DNA of 64,000 bases from Streptomyces iconiensis (GCF_028657195.3 NZ_JANCPR020000007.1:186001-250000); one strand, 5' to 3'; shown: positions 33,483-42,310, counted from the first letter of the stretch. Notes: generated from the sequence alone by a model not told the origin. Numbers and translations are program-made.

Positions 33483-34493
33483 CTATCGCGAGATGAGAGG
33501 GCCCGTCGAGCCCCGTACGACCAGCTCGGGCTCGAACATGATCTCGTCGCGGACCACTTCCTTGCCGTCGATCTGCGCGGTCAGCAGCTGGATCGCGGCG
33601 CGGCCCATCGCGTCGATCGGCTGTCGCACGGTGGACAGCGGCGGGTCCGTGACGGTCATCAGCGGCGAGTCGTCGTACCCCACGACCGATACGTCCTCAG
33701 GGACCCGCAACCCCCGCCGGCGCGCGGCCCGTATGGCGCCCAGCGCGATGATGTCGCTGGCGCAGACGATGCCGGTCACCCCGGCGTCCAGGAGGCGGGA
33801 GGCCGCAGCGTGGCCGCCCTCCATCGAGTACATGCCCCGCACCACGCGCTCCTCCGGCAACTCGGCGCCGGCCGCCCGCGCGACGGCCTGACCGGCGGCC
33901 AGTTTGCGCCGCGAGGGCATGTGGTCGGACGGGCCGAGCGCCAGGCCGATCCGCTCGTGCCCGAGCGAGGTGAGGTGACGCCACGCCTGCTCAACGGCGA
34001 CCGCGTCGTCGGTGGAGACACAGGGGAAATCGAGCCCCGCGATAGGGGCGTTGACCAGCACCACCGGCAGGTTCCTGTCGTGCAGCAGCCGGTAGTGGTC
34101 GTGCGGCGCGTCGTCCTGCGCGTACAGCCCGCCCGCGAACACCACGCCGGACACCTGCTGTTGGAGCAACAGGTCCACGTAGTCCGTCTCCTGGATGCCG
34201 CCCGGCGTCTGGGTGCACAGCACGGGGGTCAGCCCGCGCTGCGCGAGGGCGCCGCCGACGACCTCGGCGAAGGCCGGGAAAATCGGGTTCGACAGTTCGG
34301 GGAGCACGAGCCCGATGAGCTTGCCGCGCTCCCCGCGCAGTTGGGTCGGCCGCTCGTAACCGAGCACGTCCAGCGCGGTGAGCACCGCCTGCCGCGTCCC
34401 CTCCGAGACCCCTGGCTTACCGTTCAGCACCCGGCTGACGGTCGCCTCGGAGACGCCCACCTTCTTCGCTACCTGCGCAAGTCGTCGCGTCAT
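33483..34493 (-). CDS. LacI-family regulator of alpha-glucan utilisation
   Basis: A 336-residue LacI/GalR regulator. HTH RRLAQVAKKVGVSEATVSRVLNGKPGVSEGTRQAVLTALDVLGY (residues about 3-46), then the sugar-binding core (LIGLVLPELSNPIFPAFAEVV, VCASDIIALGAIRAARRRGL, SVVGYDDSPLMTVTDPPLSTVRQP). The ATG at 34493 has no Shine-Dalgarno site, but a TATTAT -10 box ends seven bases before it, so a leaderless message is likely. It is upstream of, and in the same direction as, the importer operon, and its own promoter carries an inverted repeat. Probably a repressor released by a glucan oligosaccharide. Confidence 0.9.
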   Translation of the reverse strand: MTRRLAQVAKKVGVSEATVSRVLNGKPGVSEGTRQAVLTALDVLGYERPTQLRGERGKLIGLVLPELSNPIFPAFAEVVGGALAQRGLTPVLCTQTPGGIQETDYVDLLLQQQVSGVVFAGGLYAQDDAPHDHYRLLHDRNLPVVLVNAPIAGLDFPCVSTDDAVAVEQAWRHLTSLGHERIGLALGPSDHMPSRRKLAAGQAVARAAGAELPEERVVRGMYSMEGGHAAASRLLDAGVTGIVCASDIIALGAIRAARRRGLRVPEDVSVVGYDDSPLMTVTDPPLSTVRQPIDAMGRAAIQLLTAQIDGKEVVRDEIMFEPELVVRGSTGPLISR

Positions 34494-34500
34494 ACACGCA

Positions 34501-34533
34501 ATAATAGCGCAAGCGATGCAAGCCACTTGCGCT
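34501..34533 (-). promoter_or_regulatory. Leaderless promoter and operator of the LacI gene
   Basis: Leftward -10 box TATTAT lies seven bases from the ATG. Overlapping it, AGCGCAAG-N12-CTTGCGCT (34506-34533) is a perfect 8-bp inverted repeat that also contains an internal GATGCAAG copy. This suggests autoregulation. TTGCAAG also occurs before the binding-protein gene near 33236. Confidence 0.7.
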
Positions 34534-35174
34534 GTCCATGCGGCCGGCATCGTGGAGCTGCGGCGACATACGGCGGCAGCGGCGGCTACGGCCGGGCGAC
34601 TGCGTCAAGGGCGGCATCATGTTTCCGGTACCGAAGGGGCATCGGGCCGAGCGGGCGATCTACGCCCCAGAGGGCACAGAGCCCGCCGAGTGGCAGATCC
34701 CCAAACGGTAGGTGTGCTGCGGAAGCGCGGCGGCGGTGCAAGGCGTCGATAGGCACCTCGTCCCACCACCGGCCCTGGCACTCGCCCACCGCCGGAGACA
34801 GAGGCTGGCCGGCTTGCTGCGCCTCGACAGTTGTGTGAATCGGGGCCTCAACGCTGGAGGAGGGGGGCCCCGACTCCCATGGAAGCGGAAACCGGCGAAC
34901 GTGCCAGCTCACACCCCGCTCTATACCCCCGTACGACTCGGTGTCGGCACCACCCGGCGAGCCCACGCACAGGAGGGCCTGCCCGTGTCGCACGTACTGG
35001 TGCAGGGGCGCCACCGTCGCGCGGCGAACCGTATCCGTGTGCCCGAAGTCGGCGATGGAGGCAACGGCGTGGGCTCGGGTAGGCCAGGCGGTTTTCACTG
35101 CCAACGGCCGGAAGTCCGGGGACGGGCTTCGTTCGACACCCGCCCCCGGACACGGCGCGTACTCCCGACAAGGG
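34534..35174. other. Gene-poor stretch with one possible 30-residue frame
   Basis: No convincing gene. A short rightward frame at 34619-34711 reads MFPVPKGHRAERAIYAPEGT and ends EWQIPKR, with plausible codon use but a weak ribosome site. Longer open frames on both strands lack recognisable content. It could be a decayed gene. Confidence 0.35.
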
Positions 35175-35390
35175 TCAAGCGTCGGGTGATTGCTCAAGCA
35201 TGGCGAGGGTCAGGACGTTGCCGCCGATGCCCCAGCCGCCGTCGGGGACCTCTTCGACGAGGACCATGGTGTTGGCGCGGGCCCGTTCTCCGTAGATGTC
35301 GACGTACAGCTCGGTGGCGCGGGTGACGATCTCCTCCTTCTGCTTCTCGTCGAGGCTGCCTGCGGGGACCTTGAAGTTGGCGAAGGGCAT
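35175..35390 (-). CDS. 4-oxalocrotonate tautomerase family protein
   Basis: A 71-residue tautomerase-superfamily protein. After removal of Met the catalytic Pro1 is exposed (MPFANFKVPAGSLDEKQKEEIVTRATE). VLVEEVPDGGWGIGGNVLT matches the second conserved block. Such small hexameric enzymes move double bonds in unsaturated keto acids; homologues beside short-chain dehydrogenases are common but of unclear substrate. It follows the SDR gene by 74 bp on the same strand. Confidence 0.87.
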   Translation of the reverse strand: MPFANFKVPAGSLDEKQKEEIVTRATELYVDIYGERARANTMVLVEEVPDGGWGIGGNVLTLAMLEQSPDA

Positions 35391-35464
35391 GGTGTCTCTC
35401 TATTCGTGAGGAGTTACAGGAGAAGTGGCCGCAGTAAGCGGGTTGTTCGGGCCGTTCGGGGCGG

Positions 35465-36247
35465 TCAGATGATGCCGCCGTTGGCGCGGAGAACCTGGCC
35501 GTTGACCCAGTGGCCGGCGGGTGAGGCGAGGAAGGCGACGACATCGGCGATGTCGGCGGGGGTGCCGAGCCGTTCCAGTGGGGGCTGGGCTGCCAGGCGG
35601 GCGATGGTCTCCTCGTCCTTGCCTTCGAGGAACAGATCGGTGCCCGTCGGCCCCGGCGCCACGGTGTTGACGGTGACGTTCCGGCCCCGCAGCTCACGCG
35701 CGAGGATCATGGTGAGAGCCTCGACGGCACCCTTGCTGGCTGCGTAGGCGCCGTAGCTGGGGAAAGCCAGGCCCACCACGGAGGTGGAGAAAGTGATCAC
35801 CGCCCCACCGTCGCGGATCTTCCGCGCCGACTGCTGCGCGACGACGAAACTCCCGCGGATGTTCGTGCGGTGGACCGCGTCCAGTTCCGTCAGGTCGAGG
35901 TCGGCGACGGGGGACAGATACATGCGGCCGGCCGCATGGACGACGACATCGACGCCGCCGAACTCGGAAGCCGCGGCGTCGAACAGTGCGGCCACCTGCT
36001 CCTCGTCCGCGACATCGGCCTGAACGGCGAGCGCCTGGCCACCGGCGTCGGTGACGTCCTTGACGGCGCCTTCGGCCAGGTCGCGGTTGCCCGCGTAACC
36101 GGCCACGACAGCGAATCCGTCGGCGGCCAGTCTGCTCACCGCCGCGCGGCCGATACCGCGTGAGCCGCCGGTGACAACTGCGACCCGTGGCCGGTCCGCC
36201 TGGTCGCCGGGCCGGGCACGACCGGACATGGCTTCTTGATGGGGCAT
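35465..36247 (-). CDS. Short-chain dehydrogenase/reductase (SDR)
   Basis: A 260-residue classical SDR. Cofactor motif VVTGGSRGIGRAAV (about 24-37), NNAG-like HAAG, catalytic Ser in FSTSVVG and YxxxK in YAASK, then the C-terminal ASPAGHWVNGQVLRANGGII. Lack of a basic residue pair after strand 2 is not decisive for NAD versus NADP. GAGGAGG precedes the ATG at 36247. Divergent from an XRE-type regulator and followed by a tautomerase, a common arrangement for a regulated detoxification unit. Confidence 0.9.
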   Translation of the reverse strand: MPHQEAMSGRARPGDQADRPRVAVVTGGSRGIGRAAVSRLAADGFAVVAGYAGNRDLAEGAVKDVTDAGGQALAVQADVADEEQVAALFDAAASEFGGVDVVVHAAGRMYLSPVADLDLTELDAVHRTNIRGSFVVAQQSARKIRDGGAVITFSTSVVGLAFPSYGAYAASKGAVEALTMILARELRGRNVTVNTVAPGPTGTDLFLEGKDEETIARLAAQPPLERLGTPADIADVVAFLASPAGHWVNGQVLRANGGII

Positions 36248-36416
36248 GGTTCCTCCTCGGATGCGGGATGCGGGATGCGGATGGACAGGGACGAGGGGCG
36301 AAGGGTGGGGGACGAGGGACACCGAATATCGGATCCGGGATACGTGTCCTCGGATTCCGTATACGAAGTACCGGATACGACCCCACATCGCTCGCGCCGC
36401 GGAGCACGTGGCGCGT

Positions 36417-36461
36417 CGTCGACGTCGACGGGCAGCGATCACGCCGGCAGCGCTGCCGGCG
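36417..36461. promoter_or_regulatory. Two long palindromes in the SDR/XRE divergent region
   Basis: CGTCGACGTCGACG (36417-36430) and CGCCGGCAGCGCTGCCGGCG (36442-36461) are both perfect palindromes, 11 bp apart, between the divergent genes. They are candidate operators for the XRE-type regulator. Elsewhere in 36248-36594 a GATGCGG repeat (36258-36280) and several GGATACG-like words occur, with no gene. Confidence 0.5.
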
Positions 36462-36594
36462 ACGGCAGCGACGACGTTGACGGCGCCGCCGCCCCGCTCG
36501 CCTCTCCAAGATGACCCGGGGTCTCCACGCCAGCCAGGGCTGTCCCTACCCGGGGGTTGCCGGCCCCTGGCTCCTGGCGCCCATGCGAGTGACC

Positions 36595-37521
36595 ATGGGG
36601 AACGTGAACCATTCCGAGCTCGCCGCGTTCCTGAAGTCCCGACGCGACCGCATCCGCCCGTCCGACGTCGGCCTGCCCGCAGGCCCACGGCGCCGGGTGC
36701 CTGGGCTGCGGCGCGAGGAGGTCTCTCATCTGGCGGGCCTGTCGGCCGACTACTACACCGAGCTGGAACGCGGTCGCGGCGCCCAGCCCTCGGCGCAGGT
36801 GCTGGCCGCGCTGGCCCGGGCGCTCCGTCTGGACGGCGACGAGCGCGACCACCTGTTCCATCTCGCGGACCGGCGCGTGCCCCCGGCGGCACACGGCCCG
36901 ACCGCGCACGTCCAGCCGGGCCTGTTCGGCCTGCTGGACCAGCTGACCGGCACGCCGGCCCAGGTCATCACCGACCTGCACGAAATCCTCGTCCAGAATC
37001 CGCTGGCCGCTGCGCTCGTCGGGCCGCCCCATGCGGTGCGCGGCCCCGAGGCGAGCTTCGTCCACCGCTGGTTCACCGACCCGGCCTCCCGCGCCCTCTA
37101 CCCGGTCGAGGACCACCCCCATCACTCGCGGGTCTTCGTCGCGGACCTCCAGGCCGTGGCCGCCCGGCGCGGCGGTGATCCCGAGGTGAGCCGGATGGTG
37201 GCCGGGCTGCGGCGGCGCAGCCAGGAGTTCGCCGACCTGTGGGACACCCGCGATGTCGCCCTCCGGAGGAGCGACCGCAAGCGCATCGTGCATGCCACGC
37301 TGGGCGTCATCGAACTGGACTGCCACAGCCTGTTCAGCGAGGACGGGCGCCAGCGCCTGCTGTGGTTCAGCGCCCCGCCCGGTACCGAGGGCGCCGCCCA
37401 GCTCGAACTGCTCTCCGTCATCGGTACCCAGGACATGTCACCCGGCGCCGACCGGGCCGGTGCCGCCGCCGGTGAACGCACCGACCCGGACCGGATGTCC
37501 CACCCCTCGGGGACTGACTGA
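36595..37521 (+). CDS. XRE-family regulator with MmyB-like ligand domain
   Basis: A 308-residue helix-turn-helix protein of the type common in Streptomyces beside SDR genes. N-terminal HTH: LAAFLKSRRDRIRPSDVGLPAGPRRRVPGLRREEVSHLAGLSADYYTELERGRGAQPS (residues about 8-66). The remainder matches the MmyB-like ligand-binding domain (HRWFTDPASRALYPVE, VAGLRRRSQEFADLWDTRDV, FSAPPGTEGAAQLELLSVIGTQ). The ATG at 36595 begins just before the domain; an earlier in-frame start would add 28 unlikely residues. It probably controls the divergent SDR/tautomerase pair. Confidence 0.9.
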   Translation: MGNVNHSELAAFLKSRRDRIRPSDVGLPAGPRRRVPGLRREEVSHLAGLSADYYTELERGRGAQPSAQVLAALARALRLDGDERDHLFHLADRRVPPAAHGPTAHVQPGLFGLLDQLTGTPAQVITDLHEILVQNPLAAALVGPPHAVRGPEASFVHRWFTDPASRALYPVEDHPHHSRVFVADLQAVAARRGGDPEVSRMVAGLRRRSQEFADLWDTRDVALRRSDRKRIVHATLGVIELDCHSLFSEDGRQRLLWFSAPPGTEGAAQLELLSVIGTQDMSPGADRAGAAAGERTDPDRMSHPSGTD

Positions 37522-37614
37522 CCATTCAGGGACAGCCCTCTGAGGGACCGGACCTCTCAGGGACCCGCCTCCCAGGGACCCGCCCCCCACGGCACCCCGA
37601 GACCGAGTGACCTC

Positions 37615-38856
37615 TCAGGACCTGACTGACCCCGCGGAGGCGGCAGCCCCCATCGTCTCGTCCAGCCAGTCGTATACGCGCGCGAAGGCCAGGCGCTGGG
37701 CCCCGGCCTGGCAGTGCGCCGCTGCTCCCTGCTCGGCGGTGAACTCCAGCAGCTTCTTGGGGCAGTTGAGGTGCGCGTAGAGCAGTTCGGGCTGGCCGGC
37801 GAAGAAGCCGTCGTCGGCGCCGGCGCAGACCAGGGTCGGGCAGGTGATCTTCTCGGCTATGCCCTCGCGCACGTGGTAGTCGAGGTAGGCGGCGCCGAAA
37901 GCCCGCGGGGACTCGGCGCCCATGACGTACATGCCCTGCTGCATGGCCCACCGCACCATGGGGCTGGCAGCCATGGCCTCCTCAAGTACGGCGTCCAGCT
38001 CGGGGTCGTGGTCGGCGCGCAGTCGCCGTTCGGCCTCGGCCCGGTCACCGGGGACGGGGGAGGTGGTGATGGTGCCCAGGTCGTAGATGCCGTCGAAGGC
38101 GATGAGGGCGGCGACGCGGTGGTCGAAGGCCGCTGCGCGCGGTGCCAGTACGCCGCCCATGCTGTTGCCGAGCAGGGCGATCCGGGCCGGGTCCACTTCG
38201 GGAAGGGTCAGCGCGTGGTCGAGTACGGGGCCGACGACCGACTCCCAGTCGGGGCGGAACAGCAGGCCCTGGTGGTGGCGCGTGCCCGGCTGGCCGGGTC
38301 CGTCGAAGGACAGGACGTTGTAGCCGCGCTCGACCGCCGCGGCTGCGCCGACGAAGTGCATCTCCTCTGCCGAGCCGTCGAACCCGTTGAACATGACCAC
38401 CGTCGGGCGCGGGGTGCCCGAATCGTCGACCCGGTAGAGGTAGCCGGGGAGGGTGGTGTTCTCGTACGGGATCGCGATCGGCTCGATGGGCGGTGTGAAC
38501 AGCCCCGCTGCCTCGCGGAAGCAGGCGACGGAGGCGTCGTAGGCGTGCAGGATGCGGGGGTCGGTGGCGTCGCCGTGCAGGAAGAACTCGGCGTTGCGGT
38601 AGTAGTTCGAGGCACGCAGGAAGGCGTCCCTGGCGCTGATCCGGTGCCCGTGGGTCAGGGCCGTACGCCCCTCGTCGGCCACCCGGTCGGCTGTGGCCAG
38701 CCACTCGTCGTGCCAGCTGTCGTAGTCCCCCGCCTTGATGCGCTGGGTGGTCACCACGGTCTCGCCGAAGTCGGCGCCTCCGTAGGTGATGTGTCCGAAG
38801 GTCCGCAGTGTCTCGAACCAGAACTGGGGGTCGTCGGGGAAGAAAACGGGCTCCAT
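37615..38856 (-). CDS. Alpha/beta hydrolase (prolyl-oligopeptidase-like lid and core)
   Basis: A 413-residue serine hydrolase with a helical N-terminal domain (1 to about 145) and an alpha/beta-hydrolase core. The nucleophile elbow is LLGNSMGGVLAPR. A DDGF turn (AGADDGFFAG) supplies the likely Asp, and the His would come from HCQAGA near the C-terminus. The layout resembles 2,6-dihydropseudooxynicotine hydrolase and C-C bond hydrolases of the same group. AGGAG precedes the ATG at 38856. It faces a TetR regulator, which suggests induction by its substrate; the substrate is unknown. Confidence 0.85.
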   Translation of the reverse strand: MEPVFFPDDPQFWFETLRTFGHITYGGADFGETVVTTQRIKAGDYDSWHDEWLATADRVADEGRTALTHGHRISARDAFLRASNYYRNAEFFLHGDATDPRILHAYDASVACFREAAGLFTPPIEPIAIPYENTTLPGYLYRVDDSGTPRPTVVMFNGFDGSAEEMHFVGAAAAVERGYNVLSFDGPGQPGTRHHQGLLFRPDWESVVGPVLDHALTLPEVDPARIALLGNSMGGVLAPRAAAFDHRVAALIAFDGIYDLGTITTSPVPGDRAEAERRLRADHDPELDAVLEEAMAASPMVRWAMQQGMYVMGAESPRAFGAAYLDYHVREGIAEKITCPTLVCAGADDGFFAGQPELLYAHLNCPKKLLEFTAEQGAAAHCQAGAQRLAFARVYDWLDETMGAAASAGSVRS

Positions 38857-38881
38857 GGTCACTCCTAAAGCAGCTCAGATC

Positions 38882-38926
38882 TGCGTTTACGTGGGGAACG
38901 GTAAACCGGTGGGAACGGCAAACGCA
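38882..38926. promoter_or_regulatory. Direct and inverted repeats between hydrolase and TetR genes
   Basis: TGCGTTT (38882-38888) and AAACGCA (38920-38926) flank two direct copies of GGGAACGGYAAAC (38894 and 38911). All lie in the 103-bp divergent promoter, so they are good operator candidates for the TetR protein. Confidence 0.6.
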
Positions 38927-38959
38927 AGTCTGGACTGCGTTAAGAGGTAGGGTGGGGGC

Positions 38960-39553
38960 ATGAAGGAAGAGCAAGAGCGGGCCCGCAGGCCGGGCGGTCG
39001 CAGCGCCCGTGTCAGAACGGCCGTACACCAGGCCGTATCCGCACTGGTCGCCGAGCGCGGATACGGAAACTTCACCGTCGGCGACGTCGCGGCTCGTGCG
39101 GGTGTGGCCGATACGAGCATCTACCGCCGCTGGGGCACCCTCGAAGCCCTGACCAAGGATGTGGCTCTCGCCGGGTTGACCGCGCAGTCCCCGATCCCCG
39201 ACACCGGAAGCCTGGAGGGCGACCTGCGTGCCTACGCGGCCCATGTCGCCCGTGACATCACGGGACCCGAAGGCCCCGCGGTGCTGCGCCTGGTCATCGC
39301 CCTGTCCACGGCCGGCGAGGACGGCATGCGGGCGCGCGACGACTTCCTCGCCGAGCGCACACGCCAGATGGAGGTCATGCTCGACCGGGCCCGCGCCCGG
39401 GACGAACCAACGCCTGATGTGCTGGCCGTGGTCGACCACGTACTGGCTCCGATGTACATCCGCTCCCTGTTCGGAGCCGAGTCCCTCACCCCCGGCTACG
39501 TCGACGACCTGGTCGACCACGTGCTGCGCACCCTCACCGGGCCCCGCGCGTAA
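38960..39553 (+). CDS. TetR-family regulator
   Basis: A 197-residue TetR regulator. HTH in YGNFTVGDVAARAGVADTSIYRRWGTLEALTKDV (residues about 34-67), followed by a TetR C-terminal domain with LDRARARDEPTPDVLAVVDHVLAPMYIRSLFG as is common in this group. It is divergent from the 413-residue hydrolase and probably represses it. A G-rich ribosome site precedes the ATG. Confidence 0.9.
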   Translation: MKEEQERARRPGGRSARVRTAVHQAVSALVAERGYGNFTVGDVAARAGVADTSIYRRWGTLEALTKDVALAGLTAQSPIPDTGSLEGDLRAYAAHVARDITGPEGPAVLRLVIALSTAGEDGMRARDDFLAERTRQMEVMLDRARARDEPTPDVLAVVDHVLAPMYIRSLFGAESLTPGYVDDLVDHVLRTLTGPRA

Positions 39554-39583
39554 GCCAGGCACGCAGGCCGGCGGGACTCGTGG

Positions 39584-39693
39584 CGCGGATCACCGAGCCC
39601 GCGTTCGCAGATCACCGGCCCCGCGTTCGCGGATCACCGCGCCCGCGTGCACGGGCGACAGGGCCCGCGTTCACCAGCCACCGGGGCCGCGCG
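39584..39693. repeat. Five tandem 22-bp repeats between convergent genes
   Basis: Units at 39584, 39606, 39628, 39650 and 39672 follow CGCGGATCACCGNGCCCGCGTT. The first three are close copies and the last two are degenerate. They lie after the TetR stop and before the convergent hydrolase end. Role unknown; they could form a terminator-like structure. Confidence 0.85.
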
Positions 39694-39766
39694 GTTGCGC
39701 GGGCCCCGGGGCGTCAACGGGGGCCGTGCGTATGCGAGTTGACGGCGTACCCCGCAGCCCGGGGCG

Positions 39767-40477
39767 TCAGTTCCCCGTGATGCCGGAGGCGATCCCCCCG
39801 AGGAGAGCGGCCAGTTCGGCGGGTGCGGTCAGGAAAGCGGAGTGGCCGGCGTCGAGCCGTTCGACAGCCGAGGCGTGTCCTGACATCTGCTCCTGCAGCG
39901 CCGGCGGCATCGCCCGGTCACGGGTGCAGAGCACGTACGTGGAGGGCACGGTCCGCCACGCCGCGCGGGTCACTTGCTGCTGGAACGACCGGTTGCTCTG
40001 CCCCACGAGTTGGCCGATGGCGTCCTCGGCCTGGTCGTCGGGCAGCTCCGCGTACAACGCGACGCGGGGGTTGTCGAAGATGGACGGATGGGTGCCGGTG
40101 AGGTCTTCGTCCTCGGGTGTGGGTGCGCCGTGGATGCTGTTGAGCGACTCACCCTCGGCCGGCATGTAGGCCGAGAGGTAGACGAGATGGGCGAGGTTCC
40201 CTTGGTCCGTCGGCAGCTGCGTGGCCGGGAGGCCGGCGTAGGAGTGCGCGACGAGCACCACGGGCCCGTCCATCTGCCGCAGGTGCGCGGCTATTTCCTC
40301 CGCGTCGTCGTACATGCCGGCCGCCGGCGTGCCCTGCGGGCCCGTGCTGGGCAGCGCGACCGTGCGGGACCGGTGGCCGTTCGCGGCGAGGAGGTCCCGC
40401 AGGGCGTTCCAGCACGTGGGCCGGTGCCAGGCGCCGTGGACGAGGAGGAACGAAGCGCGTGCTGCGGGGCTGGACAT
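39767..40477 (-). CDS. Alpha/beta hydrolase (esterase family)
   Basis: A 236-residue alpha/beta hydrolase. The oxyanion region is FLLVHGAWHRPTCW (9-22), the nucleophile elbow VLVAHSYAGLPA, and the C-terminal His is in DAGHSAFLTAPAELAALL. This resembles the hydroxynitrile lyase/methyl-esterase-like group often called AB hydrolase-1. The ATG at 40477 has TGGAG upstream. It lies 95 bp after the exporter gene on the same strand, so may be cotranscribed with it. The substrate is unknown. Confidence 0.85.
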   Translation of the reverse strand: MSSPAARASFLLVHGAWHRPTCWNALRDLLAANGHRSRTVALPSTGPQGTPAAGMYDDAEEIAAHLRQMDGPVVLVAHSYAGLPATQLPTDQGNLAHLVYLSAYMPAEGESLNSIHGAPTPEDEDLTGTHPSIFDNPRVALYAELPDDQAEDAIGQLVGQSNRSFQQQVTRAAWRTVPSTYVLCTRDRAMPPALQEQMSGHASAVERLDAGHSAFLTAPAELAALLGGIASGITGN

Positions 40478-40572
40478 GGTGCGGCTCCAGGGGGTGACGA
40501 AGCGGACGGTGACGCGGGACGGGGGCGCTGCGGTGCGCGGGCCACGCAGCACTTGCCCCCGTACCGGCCGGT

Positions 40573-42168
40573 TCACGCGGTCGAGGACACCGGTTCCTGC
40601 GGGGTGGGCGCCGACGAGGGTGCCTTGCCCTCGCCCCCGGGTGTGCCCCCGGCTGCCGGCTGCTTGGGCGGACGTACCAGTACCAGGACGAGCAGCCCGC
40701 CGAGCGCCGCCGCGAGGGCCGACAGCAGGAAGACGAGGTCGAGACCCGCGGCGAACGCCTGGTGCACCGCATGGCGTGCCTCGTCGCGGTGCGCGAGCGG
40801 TGCCGCTTCCGTCAACTGCCGTGCCTGGCCGGCCGCCAGCGCGGAAGCGCCGCCTTCGGGGTCAGGCACCGTTCCCGACGCGGCGAGCGCGGTGGCCGTC
40901 CGGTCGGTGAAGACGGCGCCGAGTACGGCGATCGCCAGGGTCATGCCCAGCTGACGGAAGGTGTTGACCGCTCCGCCCGCCATCCCGGCGCGCTGCGGCG
41001 GCACGGTGGCCGTGGCGGCCGAGACGAGTACGGGCGTGGCCAGGCCCACACCGATCCCGGCGACCACCAGGCCCAGCGCGAGCGATGCCCGTCCCGCTTC
41101 GGCCGTCATCGCCGCGCGCAGCAACAGCATTCCGGCCGCGACGAACAGGAGCCCGATGCCGATCGGCAGGCGCGGCGCCAGCCGCTGGATGTGCCGCCCC
41201 GCCAGGGCGGCCACGAGGAACGAGGCACCGGCCAACGGTGCCAGGGCGAGACCGGCGGCGACAGGGCCGAGGTCCAGCACGGACTGGAGCCACAGCGAGA
41301 CCAGCACGAGGCTGCCGAAGGCGCCGCCCTGGAGCAGCAGCGCACCACTCATCAGACCGGCGAACGACGGGCGCCGCAGCAGCGCCAGATCCAGCATCGG
41401 GCTGCCGCCGCGCCGCGCCGTACGGTGCTCGATCACCACGAACGCCGTGAGCGCCACAACGGTGACGGCGAAGGATCCCAGGATCGTCGGCGAGCCCCAG
41501 CCCGCCTCCCCGCCACGGATGAGCCCGTAGGTGAGCGAGCCCGCGGCGACGGTGAACGTCGCGGCTCCTGACAGGTCGATACGGGCCGGTGCGCCGGAGC
41601 CGGCCGGGCTGCCGGGCCTGTCGGCCCGTACCACCCGCAGCGTCATGGCGGCGGCGACGGCCGCGATGGGCAGGTTGACCCAGAAGATGGCCTGCCAGCT
41701 GAGGTGTTCGGTGAGCAGGCCACCGAACAGGGGGCCGGCAGCGGCGGCGGCCCCGTTGGTGGCGCCCCAGATGCCGAAGGCGGTGCCCCGGTCCCTGCCC
41801 TGGTAGGAGGAGAGCAGCAGCGCGGGGGCCGTGGCGAACATGGCGGCGCCCCCGGCACCCTGCACCACGCGGGCCACGACCAGTACCTCGGCCGAGGGCG
41901 CCAGGCCGCACAGCAGGGAGGCCAGCGCGAATACGCCCAGGCCGTAGAGGTAGAGCCGCCGAGGGCCGAAGCGGTCGGCGAGGGAACCCGAGAGCAGCAG
42001 GAGCGCCGCGAGCGCGAGCGCGTAACCGTCGATCACCCACTGCAGCGAGGTGAAGGAGGCATGAAGGCCGTCGCCCATGCTGGGCAGCGCCACATTCACA
42101 ATGGTCACGTCCACCAGCAGGATGAAGGCGCCCAGGCAGACGGCCACGAGTGGCCACCACTTACGCAT
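40573..42168 (-). CDS. MFS drug exporter, DHA2 (EmrB/QacA) type
   Basis: A 531-residue 14-helix exporter. Helix 1 holds the DHA2 signature LVDVTIVNVALP and loop 2-3 has GSLADRFGPRRLYLYGLG. The C-terminus is a Pro/Ala/Ser-rich tail. Such proteins expel antibiotics or lipophilic cations in exchange for protons. GGAG precedes the ATG. It is divergent from an Lrp-type regulator and followed by an esterase-like hydrolase. Confidence 0.92.
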   Translation of the reverse strand: MRKWWPLVAVCLGAFILLVDVTIVNVALPSMGDGLHASFTSLQWVIDGYALALAALLLLSGSLADRFGPRRLYLYGLGVFALASLLCGLAPSAEVLVVARVVQGAGGAAMFATAPALLLSSYQGRDRGTAFGIWGATNGAAAAAGPLFGGLLTEHLSWQAIFWVNLPIAAVAAAMTLRVVRADRPGSPAGSGAPARIDLSGAATFTVAAGSLTYGLIRGGEAGWGSPTILGSFAVTVVALTAFVVIEHRTARRGGSPMLDLALLRRPSFAGLMSGALLLQGGAFGSLVLVSLWLQSVLDLGPVAAGLALAPLAGASFLVAALAGRHIQRLAPRLPIGIGLLFVAAGMLLLRAAMTAEAGRASLALGLVVAGIGVGLATPVLVSAATATVPPQRAGMAGGAVNTFRQLGMTLAIAVLGAVFTDRTATALAASGTVPDPEGGASALAAGQARQLTEAAPLAHRDEARHAVHQAFAAGLDLVFLLSALAAALGGLLVLVLVRPPKQPAAGGTPGGEGKAPSSAPTPQEPVSSTA

Positions 42169-42288
42169 GTGTGGTTCTCCGTTCGAATCGAGCGTGCTGT
42201 ACGGGACCGCGACAGGAACCGGTCCCGGGCTCCGCGACCTGGACCCTGGTGAAGGACCGGTGCGGTTTCCTTGAGTGAGTCTGGATAC

Positions 42289-42310
42289 GGCTCAGGCGTT
42301 TTCCTGAGCC
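42289..42310. promoter_or_regulatory. Inverted repeat GGCTCAGG-N6-CCTGAGCC
   Basis: A perfect 8-bp inverted repeat just upstream of the Lrp-type gene and within the exporter divergent region. Likely operator; a leader hairpin is the alternative. Confidence 0.55.

Noticed and set aside
34586..35197. Long leftward open frame between the LacI and tautomerase genes
   Set aside because: No ribosome site, amino acid content typical of a GC-rich shadow frame, and no recognisable domain.
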